A stretch of 64,000 nucleotides of DNA from Halictus rubicundus (taxonomy: Eukaryota; Arthropoda; Insecta; Hymenoptera; Halictidae). Both the position numbers and the translations under genes were made by a program. The notes beneath the pieces were generated by a model. That model saw only the letters and a program-made list of their open reading frames with translations, ran no database searches and was not told the DNA's origin. The stretch spans positions 10,959,822 through 11,023,821 of the forward strand of contig NC_135158.1 in the NCBI RefSeq assembly GCF_050948215.1, written 5' to 3'. This document shows, piece by piece, positions 10,901 through 22,927 of the stretch (position 1 is its first letter; the number at the start of each line of letters is the position of its first letter).

Positions 10901-13744
10901 GGTGGCGCAGATGCGCGAAAGGATACAGAGGTTGGGAGTGTGGCGTTGTGTGTGCACCGAAGGAACAAGAGCACGAGTGCTCCACTGAAACGAGATAGAA
11001 TTGTTCATCCATAAATTCGTGCTGCTTGGCGGAAACATTTTCCGTTGTTCTTTCGCGCGCGCGAACCCGTACCACCTGAAAACCCTCTCTGTCTCCAAGC
11101 TCCGATTTTTTTTTACTCTCTGTGTTCCGCTTTTTTTTTTTTACCAATGGAAAGCAGAGCTTCGGTGAAATACGAGCGCAGTATCGGTTCCGCAAGCAGC
11201 TTGTCTCGCAATCGCTGTTTTGTTAATTGAATTCCCTGTCTCGAACGGTTTCGCATTGATGCGTACCATGGCCGGAACTGAAAAAAAAAAAAGAAGAAAA
11301 TTCGTGCGGCCGACGAGAGATCGCGTTGAACTCATATTACTGCCCTAACAGTACGCGGCTCCACATCAAAGCTTGCTCGTTTCAAAGTTCAAAACAACAA
11401 ACGCCGTAGGGCGATTTAAACGAAGAAGGCGGAAAGAGGGACGACATAAATAAAAGAAATATTTGCCCGCATGAAAAACATGTTGTTCCACATTCGGTAA
11501 ACGGTCTTTTAAATTCTTTGTAGTGTCTCATTAGCGAAAATATACAAAAAGATCGGCGATGCATTACTTCTATTAAAAGGGATGCGCGTAACAAAAAAAA
11601 AAAAAAAAAAGAAAAAGAAGGAATAAAAAACGCTAGTCTATTCGTTAACGTTGTTTTTCAAAGATACGCGCTCTGTCTTTCTGAAGTTTATAAAAAGTGG
11701 TGGAAATGATACCCGGTTGTCGTGTTGTTTCATTTGAACCGAATGTTATTGTCAAAGGAAAATATGTTTTTGTACGTGTGCGCTCCCACTTTTTATATTC
11801 ATAACAATCATTTCAGGTACGTTGTTGGTAGTCGTGGAATTAATGCTCACCAGCAGCGCATTAAATGCGAGGAAATGGAAAATACTGTTTGCTTGTCTAC
11901 GAAAAATTGGTCGTGTAATAGATAGGCTATAATAATCTAGAATCGTTATAATACGTATGCTGTGTATGTCCAAAATCTTTCAAACTGATCGAATTGTTCT
12001 TTACGTGAAAAAATACAAAAATATATCAAGCCTCTGTACTTGCGAACCCACTCCAGACTCCCCTATCCGATGCTAAAAATCGTATCGCGACGATACTTAA
12101 ATTTCAATAACAATACCCCGTCGAGATAACCGTGGCTAGGAGAGCGTACGTTCTTGACGTCGTTGTCTGCAGAAGATTACGCTCAGCTTAGGACAATAAT
12201 GACGTCCGCCCACGCACGCTTGAATCCGGATCAGAAGTAGGAATCCCATAGGGAGGTAGACGAGGCGGAAGTCGGTTCTCTGGTGTAAAGGTTTCGTGCT
12301 GGCTCCTCCATGGGGGACACCCTCCGTAGCTGACCGTTGGCCAGATCGCCGGGCTATCGGAATAGCAATAATAATCAATTGTCCATGTAAAAGCCTAGAC
12401 AAGTTACATGATCGGGAAGTAACTGAAATCAATTCACTGGACACGTCCCGGATAGTCGGCGCGCGTCCAACTGCATCTAGAAAACGCCGTGGCACCGGTG
12501 GTTGCAGAGGGGGTTGCAGGGGGTTCTAGGGGGGCGGTGTTCCAACTGGGTTGCGCGAGGAAGGAGTAGAAGTGTGAGAGGTGGGTGGACAGGACGGAGG
12601 GGTGAAGGCAGAAAAGGACATAGGTGCACTGCGGGTCGTAAAATGCATCTGCCCTCCTGTCCACCGCTGGCAACGGCTTTTATTGTGTTGCGTTGCAACA
12701 CTTTTGCCTCCTGGACCCTCTCGATTTCCTACTCTTTTCCCTTGTTCTTCTCCACGGTCAACCCTCACCTATCGGCTCGACGAAAAAACAACAACGCCTA
12801 CTGATTTATAGCCCTTGTACACTCGTTAAACTGATTCGATAGATTTTACTGCGCTTACGTCGATTTCTTCTCCCTCTCATCCTGTATTTCCATCATTCTC
12901 CCTCTTTATTTATTTCTACCGATATCTGCGTCTCCCTTTACCCCACAATTTTCCTCCTCCTCCCCCCTCTCTCTCTCTTTTACCTCTATTTGCTTCTCTC
13001 TTTGTCGCATTTCGGTCCTCTCGTTCCGCCATCGCGTCCAACTCTTTCTCTCTCTCTTTTTCTGTCCGTCTTCACCAGTCTGTCGCTTTTACTCATGTAT
13101 ACTTTTCCCTTTTTTGCACGGTCCACCTCGAGCTTTCCAGTCGGGCTTACATCGTTCAGCCCGGCTTACGCGTGCCGTCGACATTTCGAGTGAAAGCATT
13201 ATTGCACACTGCGATCTGCGTTGCGGTCCCTGCCCGTTTTCGCGTTAAGCCTTCCGGACATTCCTTTCGGCGCCGCCGCCGCCATTGCCCCCTCCCCCAC
13301 CCTCCCCGAAAAGCGCGTTCCTCAACAGTTTTATCAAATGTCCGTGCCTCGAGTCCCGAGGCATCGTTAAAGAATCAACGGTGACTGTTTTCCTGATCCG
13401 TATTATTCCAATTAGACCGACAAAGGGAGATTTATTGATTCGATGCTCCCACGAGAAGTTTTCCGGGAACGTTGTTAACGTTCGCGATATCTCATTTGAA
13501 TTGTCATTATGCTCATGTTTTATGCTGTTTAGTGCCGGATCACGGAAACTTTCGATTATAATGACGAGGCACGACCGGTTTTAAACGTTTAAATTTGTTG
13601 GAATAATTTTAAGGACCATGGAAGAGGGTGTTTCAATGGCTTACAGACAGGCCTTGTATGTTTATTTATAAGTAGGCTTTGCTGCGATTTTATCAATATA
13701 CCCACCAGTGAATAGTTGTTGTACTTCTAGCATTGCATTACTTT
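7994..13744. other. noncoding stretch, no gene recognised
   Basis: No gene is supported. Part of it (10040-10660) is very AT-rich. An 18-bp A tract lies at 11593-11610. A GC-richer patch with G runs (12480-12700) and pyrimidine-rich DNA (12700-13130) give many overlapping low-complexity open frames on both strands. A minus-strand donor-like GTAAGT near 9910 and a plus-strand acceptor/donor-like site at 11816 are discussed elsewhere. Confidence 0.5.
11796..11822 (+). other. possible recursive-splice-like site (weak)
   Basis: ATTTCAG (ending 11816) abuts GTACGT, joining an acceptor to an acceptable donor. The upstream pyrimidine tract is poor and interrupted by purines (CATAACAATCATTTCAG), and the only branch-point-like sequence (CATAAC) is close, about 12 bases upstream. 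It is weaker than the 49.8-kb site. It could be an ordinary acceptor: two downstream frames stay open for about 35 codons. Confidence 0.2.
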
Positions 13745-13759
13745 TTAACCCTTTGAGCG

Positions 13760-13890
13760 CTATGAACCCATATATGGGTTCTCACACAACCATTCGTTTT
13801 TGGCTATGAACCCACATATGCGTTTTCACATAACCATTCGTTTTTGGCTATGAACCCACATATGCGTTCTCACGCAACCATTCGGACGAC
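13760..13890 (+). repeat. three 44-bp subterminal tandem repeats
   Basis: Units begin CTATGAACCCA at 13760, 13804 and 13848, exactly 44 bp apart, each carrying a CAACCATTCG-type or TAACCATTCG-type core. The third unit diverges after CATTCG. Subterminal direct repeats of this sort often serve as transposase binding sites in DNA transposons; that role is inferred here. Confidence 0.9.
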
Positions 13891-13899
13891 CGTCCATTT

Positions 13900-14015
13900 C
13901 TTTCGATAGGAATGACGTAGAGCGATGAAATTTTTTTTAAATGAAAGCTGCAACTTTGTAGAATATGGGAAAAATAGAGAGATTGTGGTAAGAACGTTTG
14001 TTAACCTCGAGAAAA
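13900..14015 (+). repeat. left arm of internal inverted repeat in the TTAA element
   Basis: This segment, from CTTTCGATAGGAATGACGTAG to CTCGAGAAAA, is the near-perfect inverse of 14390-14505. A transcript through the element could fold into a roughly 116-bp stem with a loop of about 370 bases. Confidence 0.85.
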
Positions 14016-14232
14016 TTCGTTAAACGCGCATAAATTCAAGAAACTTTTAGTTTTTCCAATACCACGTGCGGAAAAAAATTTTTATAACATGCTATACATC
14101 ATTTCCCATAGATTTTTTCACGCTGATTTCAAATCTGGTCTCAAAATTTGTCTACGACCTCAGGATTTTGCAAAAAACAGATTTTTGTGACAAAAACTAA
14201 TGAAATCATTTTTTCGTTGAAATGATTGGATG

Positions 14233-14380
14233 GTAATAATCTCCCTATTTTTCCCATATTCTACAAAGTTTCAGCTTTAATTTAAACAAAATTTCATCGC
14301 TCTACCTCATTTCTATCGAAAGTTCTTTGATTTTGAATCCGATTTCGTCCAAATTGCTCATTGTGCGCCACGCGGCACAC
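14233..14380 (+). repeat. direct copy of the right arm module in the TTAA element
   Basis: This segment repeats, about 183 bp upstream and in the same orientation, the module at 14405-14560. Shared words include TATTTTTCCCATA, CTACAAAGTT, CATCGCTCTACCTCATT and GATTTTGAATCCGATTT. The element therefore holds three related modules, one of them inverted. Confidence 0.85.
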
Positions 14381-14389
14381 AGTGGTCAA

Positions 14390-14505
14390 TTTTCTCGAGG
14401 TTAAAAAACGTTCGTACTACAATCTCTCTATTTTTCCCATAGTCTACAAAGTTGCAGCTTTCATTTAAAAAAAAATTCATCGCTCTACCTCATTCCTATC
14501 GAAAG
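14390..14505 (-). repeat. right arm of internal inverted repeat in the TTAA element
   Basis: Inverse partner of 13900-14015. It differs by only a few substitutions and small A-run length changes. Confidence 0.85.
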
Positions 14506-14691
14506 TTCCTTGATTTTGAATCCGATTTTGTCCAAATTGCCCACTGTGCGGCGCACGCTTAACGTCGACAACTTCTGCTCAACGTGCGCTCTTTCGTAAA
14601 AAGTACGCAGTCCACGGTGAGCTGCTTCGTACGGAGTGGGCGGTCCACGGCGCACGCTTAACGTCTGGCAACTCAGCGCTCAAAGGGTTAA

Positions 14692-17600
14692 TTACAGATC
14701 GAAATGTGGAAAAGCACAGATTAATTTTTGAAAAGTATTACTATATTAATATTTAATTTAACACCTTGCACTCCGAATTCTTTGTTGTTCGTAATTTCTT
14801 GAAACCAGGAAAAAGTTTATATTCACTGTATTCCTGTGTCACCGTCGCCTGTGCAATATCCTCCACCTATTCCGATTGGGAGGATCTTTCTTTAGACTTC
14901 GTCGTGGTTTAAGGGCTTTAATAATGGATTACTTGTTCTCGATGCAATTGACAACGCTCGACTAACTCGGCCCAGTTCGGGAACCTTCACGGTACTTAAC
15001 CCCGGAGCACACATTGGGAGGTAGCTGAAAAGTTTTCTGAACAATTAGGATTAGTCGTGCCGCGCTAAGACCCACCTATAGATTCCGGCTGAATGTAACC
15101 ATAAAGCATCGAAGAAGAAGAAGAAGAAGAAGGGTGAAGGAGGGTTTGAAGTGGGTCGCGATGGCGAGAGGGAAACTCTCTATGGGAAACTGTGTGGGAG
15201 GTTGCGGCGAGCACAACCATCGGGCGATACACATTAGATACCAAGCTCTTACAACTGCCTCTCGAACGCGAGTATGCCAATAGAAATTACGGTCCCGCGA
15301 TAATATCTGCCGGCTTCCATAGCGCAGGGGTACCTAGCAGCAGGAGCCGGTTCGCAAATTTTCTTTTTGTTACGGTTTCTTGTCTCGGCTCGGCCACCGC
15401 GTACCCTATAATTTACGTTTCTTTGTCCTGGCCATCACGGGGCCGAGTAACTGCTGCTGACAGTTTGTTTATATCGTATCAGACTTTGTTCACTTCCGCG
15501 AAACGTGTGAGTCGCGTGGGTGCCGCGTTAACATTCTCCCCCGCGTGCTCCCAAAGTTTTACATTGTTCCATTCAAGCGTGCAGGCTATCCAATTTAGAA
15601 TCTTCTGTTCGCGGTTATATTAGTCGTTTCCTTCATTGCGAGGCGAAGTAATTGCTCGTTACGAAATTCACCGACTTCATTAGAACGATGATTCAGCACG
15701 AATGAAGTGTTTGTGTAGCCTGTTGCGACGAACCTATTGAGTTTTATTTTTAACCCTCTTTATTTCGGTTTTCTGTCTTATATCGGAATAAACTTGCTGC
15801 TAATAAAATCGGTGAGAGTACACATGAATATTTGCTAAACTAATGTTGTGAAATACAAGTGAAATCAAATCTCCGAAAATTGGTATTGGTTTGAAGAAAT
15901 AAAGAAATTAATGTGCTCGATGGCAGGATTGTTTTGGAAGAGCGAGCACAGGGATTATACTGCGAGAACCAAAGCCACCCCCGTCACGTGATGTAATTTT
16001 AAACCACGGATCTCGTATTACTATTAAGAATTTATTGGGTCTGCATATATATTCGAAGCTGTCACAGACAGTGCGAACCCAGCAGCCAGAAACTCTTGTC
16101 GTGCGAATTCGGTGAGGCGTACAAGAATGTATTGATCTGCTCTGACATACCATTCGGGCACGAGACCTGTAAGTACGGCACTGTCGGCATTTCGCGTTTT
16201 CTATAGTATGCTGAAACCCTCTTACTGCGATGATCGTCTTTCAATTGGTTGAAAATACAATAGCGATCGCATATCGAATTCATGTACATGATGCACATTT
16301 TCGAAATTCCCGATTGACAACAGTCTTTGTCCATATTTTGATCCTGCAGACAGAATAAAAATCTTTGGTGTAATTCATTTTGTAATGACGGCTTATGGAA
16401 CCGTACAATATCGCATTGATTAACAGGAAAGATTCAATTGCCGATTAAATTAAAAGAAGACAATGAAGAGACAATTATGTCGGAAAAGTGAACATTGGGG
16501 CTGATGTAATTTCTATTATAAATTCGTTATGAAAATTAATTTAGATTTAAAATTTAAGTAAGGATGTGGAAATACCACTGAATTATTCGTAAAGGCAGTC
16601 TATTATAAATAAATTATACTATTTATAAGAGACAGCATCGGTAAGAAATAAAATCGATGAAAACTGTAATAAAAATGATATCGAGCAATCTACATACAAG
16701 GCACGCGGTATTAGCATGAATATCCAGGGGATATGGGAATTTAAACAAAGGGTTGAACATTTGTCCGAAAATGTGGGCGACAGTTGCACTGTCGTTAAAG
16801 TAACATCTGCTCTAGCAGCGTCCACTGTGGCGTAGTATTTAAATACCGGTGTGTATAGTAGTGTTGGACGAAATTGATCTAGCCATATAAACTGTAAACT
16901 GATGTGCTTCGCAGGAGTTAATTAGGTGGGTTTACGATACGGGCATCTGGAAGATTGCCACATGTAAACGGAAAGAATTAGTACAATAATTGATTGATTG
17001 ATTAGTGTGGCAGTGGAATCTCTAAAATATCTTTTCTGCGTACGGAATTATTAATTTCTATATTTTTCTAAGAAATAAAATCTTGCTAAGATAACAGTCA
17101 ACTTTGGCGTCGCTAACGAAAAGAAATATTTTTCTAAAATATACCTTTTAGGATTAAAAGCAAGCATTTCCCAACAGCACGACCAGCTGCTCATCAGCAA
17201 CTAACGTATCATGAACGTAACGAAGCGAAGTGGCCAGTGGCCTTATCAGATATTCAGATAGCGGGCTCAAATTTCTAGATCCCGGGTAGTCTTCGTTTAC
17301 TCCTATTACAAGTTACAATATCCAGGTATTCGTGTACGTTGACTTTGTCCATAGACAGATATATCAAGGCGACTAGTTTGCCAACTTCATCTCCGATAAC
17401 TCCTGACAATAAGTGTTGACCATCACGAGCGACACTCTATCTTGCTTCCCCTCCATGTATACCCTTGCTCCTCATTTCTCTGTTCACGCAGGTTCGGGTT
17501 CGTTTCACAGTCACGAAATTAATTTCTTGTTTTCGACAAAGAGCGAATAATTTATTAATTAAAACTCTGTCAACAAGTGTAGCAACCTTTACCAGGGGAG

Positions 17601-20470
17601 CATAGACATTGAAATATAATGAAATTGTAATTAGTAATATGGAGTCAATGCTAAGTCCGGCTACAAGGCTAGAACTTTGAATAATATTAACGAGTACCAA
17701 CATTTCAGTGCCCGATTTTCTACTCTCCCTAGATTAAAGATCGCTATTCAGGAACACTTCGCTGAAAAGTTACAAATAATTAATGATGTTTTGTTGACAT
17801 TGTATTCGTCGAATTAAAATTCTCTGAACGAGTCGTTCACCGTGCAATTAATAACTGTCGACGATAGTTCACGTCGTTTTCTAAGTTCGGAGCAACTTTT
17901 CGGAAGTTCCATCTTTTTCAAGAATGCACGCTACCATTCGCCGCATTAATCACTGCCGAACTTTAGCCCGACATTTCTTGCACAATACAAATGTTGTGTA
18001 CGAATTCTGATGGTACTAATCTTCTTACCAATGTACACTTAATATTTGTCAACCAATCGTTTTTATGCGTCTCCGTGCTCTAGAAGCTAGACAGACATTA
18101 AGTTTGCAACTTTATGAAACTTGATTGCTGATCTATTAAAAAGTTCCTTATAAGTTTTGATAACATCATTAATTATGAATGTGCAATTTTTATATGTATT
18201 TATGCTTCATAATTGTTACATAAATTTTGTGGAAATCATTTTTGGTGAAGTTGTTCATTATGTAGAGTCTCATTGTTTCTCTAATTTAAGTTTCTTGGTT
18301 TTTAGAACGTGTATTATCGATTACAGACTTTTTCCCAGTCACACGTGGCAGAACTAATGCTCACACGACTGGCACAATTAAGTCTTTCAAAAGCAACGAC
18401 CATTGTCCGCAACTGTTACCTCGTATGACGTTACTGTAACCACAGTCTGAGACAAAGACTAATGATAAAGAGAATATACATGAACGTTCAGTAGCTGCAA
18501 ATGCTCGGGAAAGGGAACGTTACACTGTGTGATCTACATTTTATCAAACACGCGGTTGAACGTGTATACTTACACACACATTAATGTCTCTTTACAACCA
18601 GGCATTAAATTCGGATGAAATGAGAACTGCGCCAGCTATTTAATGCGTAAAGGGACCTTCGCTAAATGTAGTCCTTTGCAGCTCACTGGGTCGTCCATAC
18701 ATTTTTTATTAGCATATTATCAAAAATTAGAACCGTACAAAACATTACCATTGACGATAAAATTTCTTGTCAGTTTAAAATGATTATCGAATTCATTTTA
18801 ATGTTATTCAATTTCGAGAAACGTTATTTTCGATGACAACTCTATTGAATTTTTATAGAAACTGCTGCCTCGATACAAAATTAATTTGATTATGATTTCA
18901 CTATAAAAATATTCTTGATATCCAGTTCATAGATTATTTTGAACCTTCCTTCTGTGTAAGTATTTTTCATTGTGAAAGAAACCAATATGTATGAGGAACA
19001 GGTAGACCAGGTAGAAATACGCGAAACCAGTAGGAAATTGAAATGCCGTTGCAGCAAATGAAAAAAAAAGTAAATGAAGATGAAACGGAAACAGTTTTCA
19101 GTGTTATTTTTCACATGCGAAACATCAAAAGCCGCAGAATCTAAAATTATTGATCCAAAACTAAATTGCTTTCGACAGCCGTTTTTTAAAGCTCCGTTGC
19201 AATAACCAAACGTCTGATTACTCTCGAAAATAAAAATTTTGCATATATTTTTCATACATCGCTAAATCAATACCACATCGCATACTAATATTACGATATC
19301 AATATTATTCACCATGGATTTTAGCAATTCGTATTATTCTCAACCGATTAAAATTATTAAAAGAAGAAAATCACTCGAATGTGGCTCCTGCTTTTGCAAT
19401 TCATGCTGGAAATATTGATTTTTCGATCTACAGTCTATTAATTAGCTATTTTCGCGTTGATATTTTCGAGCTCGCTGTAATCTGGAAGAAGTAACGGTGC
19501 CAAATATATTTATTTATTGAGTCGCATCGCTGTTGTTGGTAGAGTATGGTGCTCGCTCGAGAATGGTAGTTGAAAAGAGTGTTTGACTTGGTAAAGTCGA
19601 ATAAAACTAAATGCTTCGTGTAATGCAGAAAATCGCAGGATTTTAGGAAAAATAAGAGGGTGATTCCGTAGTTAGTAAGTTTCCCAGTGCAGCTCGATTC
19701 CTTGAAAATATCCGTGCGTTAACGCTTTCTTCTACTTCGATATTCACAACGAAACTTTGGAGACTGGCCCTCACCCCTTCGTCCATTTCGATTTATCTTC
19801 TGTTCCTGGGATGTTCGAAACGCCGATTGGTATCAGCGTCGAACGACAGAACGGATTCCTCGAATGCAAACAACTCGAACTCTTCTCTCGAACAAAAAAA
19901 AAAAAGAGAAGAATCGAAAAAAAAAGAAGAAGGAAGTTCCTTATTGCGTCATAAGTTGACGGTTACAACATATTTCAATATCGCGAAGGGGGTCGAAGAG
20001 TATCAACTCCCGTGGGACACGGCTTTCCTTAATGTAAGTTAAAATTGATGGCCACAAGTAAAATACATTAGACCTTTTGAATTTTATTAGGTATCCCCAA
20101 GATCCATTCAACGATAGACGACATTCATAGCAGTACACCCTCCACTTTGCAATTCAATAGTTTGCAACGACCGCATAAAAGGAGTAATGTCGCAATAAAG
20201 TTACATGTACGGAATAACAGATTTTAGTAGTCAGTAAAACGCATCGCTTATTAAAGATTAATGCGTGATAATAATTGCCACTTGCACGTGGTTTACGATT
20301 TCGATCCAAGATTCGCCGTAGTGTATCGAATAGCTTATCATCAAATCGTGTATTTCATTCAACAATACACGCACCCTAGCAAATAAATATTCATCCTTTA
20401 ATTGTAAACTCAAATCATTCACTTAAAAAGATAATTATATACAAAACTCTTAGCGTTCATTATTGTTTCA
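14692..20470. other. noncoding stretch, no gene recognised
   Basis: No gene is supported. A GAA trinucleotide tract lies at 15111-15133. The 15190-15620 segment is GC-richer and leaves a 143-codon plus frame open, but that frame has no recognisable domain. From about 16.4 to 19.5 kb the DNA is AT-rich and featureless. An A-rich tract (19893-19931) gives a lysine-rich translation. A TTAACACCTTGCACTCC word at 14758 resembles a TTAA element end but has no partner. Confidence 0.55.
15111..15133. repeat. (GAA)n trinucleotide repeat
   Basis: Seven to eight GAA/AGA units in a row, short and pure. Confidence 0.9.
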
Positions 20471-20790
20471 CATTTTTTAAACTTTTTGGTACAAGCCGGG
20501 TTGGAAATATCGTGAACATAAAAGGAGCATTCTGAAAATTGTTCCCTCAAGAAACACCGTCTTCTACTTACTAGCCCTTGTATTTTTAAATAACTTTTGA
20601 AACCAATAAATTAAAAATAACGTGCATACAAAAAGAACATTCTAAAACTTCATCCATCGAAACACATCAACGTCCCGCTTCTGTCCCGTGTATTTTTAAA
20701 TATTTTTTCCAAAACCAGTAGATGAAAGTAAACGAAAACATAAAAGCACATCTAAATATTTTTCCATCGGGGAATTTCAACTTCTAGTTA
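20471..20790 (+). repeat. three-copy degenerate 110-bp tandem repeat
   Basis: Units start at about 20471, 20581 and 20691, a constant 110-bp period. Each unit has a TTTTTAAA-type start, then a run ending ACATAAAA or ACAAAAAG, followed by a CATTCT/CATCT word and a CATCGA/CATCGG-type stretch. The copies have diverged substantially, so this is an old tandem array or the remnant of a satellite-like repeat. No coding frame is shared by the units. Confidence 0.6.
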
Positions 20791-22368
20791 CAAAAAGATA
20801 AACAATTGAAACCTTCGTTGAACGAATGCGCGAAGCTAATGCACAACAATTTTTCTCTAATAAAACAGCTAAAGCGCAAGGAATATTTCCATAGAAATTC
20901 CTCTGTCGCGAAACGACAACGTGCGCGACCCCGGTACGATTGTTCAGAATAAAATTTCTCCTGGACGTTGCGAAGCGAGCAAAAGGAATTCCGTTTCGTT
21001 GTTCGGCGTGAAAATTAAAAGATCGCCGACCCTTCGCGTTCGTATTGACCGAATAATTTAAAGCTCGCTAGCTCCGCCGCCGCGCAGGTCCGTGCATCGT
21101 CGACGTTTGACTTCGAAGTTTAGGGTTAAGTTCCACCCTAATGTGTAATAACCCGCGCACACAACGTCGGGTTGTGAACTTCGTAACGAGCTTCCTACAT
21201 ACATACGTAACGCCTGTATCCGTTTTACCGGCATCCGGCCGCGTTTACTCCACCGCGTCCGTCTTTTTTTTTCCCCTCGCATGGTATTACAAACCAACCT
21301 CGGAGAACACTTTCGCGGCGTCTACGGCCGGGAGTATCTTGAGAAAAGTTTTGGGGCGAGCGTTCAACTTGACGCAATATCTGTGAAGGCTCGTATAACG
21401 CCGGCAACGTGTCCATGCAGCTTATACGACGCAAATATACAGCGGCAAGGATAAGCCGGCTCTTCGAGTTCTCGACAGCGAGGTGCGAGTTAAGAGCGAG
21501 GAAACGGTACACGATTCCATGCTCGTTTGATCTTCCCCCTGGAAAAGAAACGTATTTACCCGGGGGTAATATGGTCGTATTAAAATGGTTAGCAAATTTT
21601 CCGTATCAAACAGAAAAACAATATAGAAGCTGATAGTGCTGGACCCTGGGTGTAATGCTATATAGACGTTACACTATATGTAGGTGTAATGGTACGTCAC
21701 CTCTGGCAGAAATTATTCTAGTTTATTTGAGTTATAATTCTTTTTTCATAGGAGTAAATCAGCGTAGTCTTCCCAAGAAAGCGATTGCCAAGAAGCAGGT
21801 ACCTCGAATCCTTAAATTCGAGGTTCGACGCAACGGATGAATGTCGTTTGATTCTTAGATGACACGAGGATTTGAATAAAAAGGCGAAAGACAGAGAGGA
21901 TGGGGTCCGCAGTGGAGGAATAAAAAGGAAAAAGCGGCGATAGAAGGTGAAGGAGAACCGAGCGTTCCGTAGCGGAACATGAAGGGGGTGAAGAAGGGAC
22001 GTGTCGCGAGTGACAGGTCATTTTCCGGAGCAGAGCACCCTCTCGTCGCGTGCGACCTCCCCTCGATCAGTTCTAACCCCTTCGTGTTCGCTTTAAGGAT
22101 CAGGAGGCTATCCTAACTCCTCCTTCTCGAATAGGCAGTTCTCGATATCTCGTTCCTCGAATTCAGCAATAACGCGCCTACGCCAATATCTAATTTGATC
22201 CGCACGCGGAAAATGCTCCAGCTTCTCGAACGTATGTGCGTACACTATTTCCCACTGTTCGGCTCTGGGGTGAATGCTTCAGAATCGCGCGTCACCAAGT
22301 AATTCGATTCAAATCATGGAATCAATTTTCTTAACTAGATCAACTATGGAAAATATTGGTTAAACTTT
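20791..22368. other. noncoding stretch, no gene recognised
   Basis: Moderately GC-rich around 20900-21640, with overlapping open frames on both strands that have no domain. A small palindromic motif (GTGTAATG...GTTACAC) occurs near 21650-21675. I see no other structure. Confidence 0.5.
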
Positions 22369-22567
22369 ACCTCGGGACACCAGAAATTTTTAACTTTTTT
22401 TACATGCCAACATAGCGGCGCCCTAGCTGAAAATCACACATCTTTACACACGTATAACTTTTGAACTAGCGATCTCCTAGGATTGAAACTTGGATTTTCG
22501 GGATTTTCTCGCCAAAATGTACCAGATTACACGAAAAAGAAGTTAAATATTTCTGGTTTCCTGAGGT
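22369..22567. mobile_element. 199-bp terminal-inverted-repeat element (MITE)
   Basis: The left end begins ACCTCGGGACACCAGAAAT (22369). The right end, read on the minus strand, begins ACCTCAGGAAACCAGAAAT. The match continues through TTTAACTT for about 33 bp with about four mismatches. The 199-bp total length, long inverted ends and absence of an open frame fit a MITE. The flanks share TT or TTA next to the ends, so the target duplication is very short and cannot be fixed without other copies. Superfamily is undetermined. Confidence 0.7.
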
Positions 22568-22892
22568 TATCCTAACGTCAAATGACGTTGATCATGCAGA
22601 AGGAAAATGACAATATTATCGTTCCGAAAGGTCAAACGTCGTGTGCTACGTAAAAAGCTGTGATAATTAAAAGCTTCGAAGCAGTAATTACTCCGTGTAT
22701 TACAGCAAAGGAACACCGCAGTGCCATCGGTCACGGTTTCTCTCATTTGTTTAATAAGATCACGGTACAGCCGGCCCAATGACAAAACTTTCCGCTGACC
22801 TAATATCTTCCTCTCCGGAAGAGTTCTGCAATTTCCCGCGGCGCGCGGTAACTTCAATTTCAGTTTTAATTAACTTGCATTTCTCGTCTATC

Positions 22893-22927
22893 GGGGGGGC
22901 ATTATTGCCGACGGGGCGGGGCGGGGG
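22893..22927 (+). other. G-quadruplex-type motif
   Basis: G7, a 13-base loop, G4, C, G4, C, G5. Four runs of at least four G, two of the loops a single C. A stable plus-strand quadruplex is likely in vitro. Confidence 0.6.

Larger units (their letters stand above)
13749..14687. mobile_element. 939-bp non-autonomous piggyBac-like element (TTAA MITE)
   Basis: Both ends are sharp. CCCTTTGAGCGCT (13749-13761) and its exact inverse AGCGCTCAAAGGG (14675-14687) form 13-bp perfect terminal inverted repeats. They are flanked by a TTAA duplication at 13745-13748 and 14688-14691. TTAA target duplication with ends beginning CCC is the hallmark of the piggyBac superfamily. No transposase frame is present, so the element would depend on a transposase supplied elsewhere. 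The interior is modular: three 44-bp direct repeats next to the left end, a pair of about 116-bp internal inverted arms, a third direct copy of the same module, and a short repeated CGCACGCTTAACGTC word near the right end. The intact ends and duplications suggest a fairly recent insertion. Assignment to the superfamily rests on the ends alone. Confidence 0.85.

Noticed and set aside
14758..14780. TTAACACCTTGCACTCC as another TTAA element end
   Set aside because: No inverted partner or second TTAA-bounded end could be found nearby.
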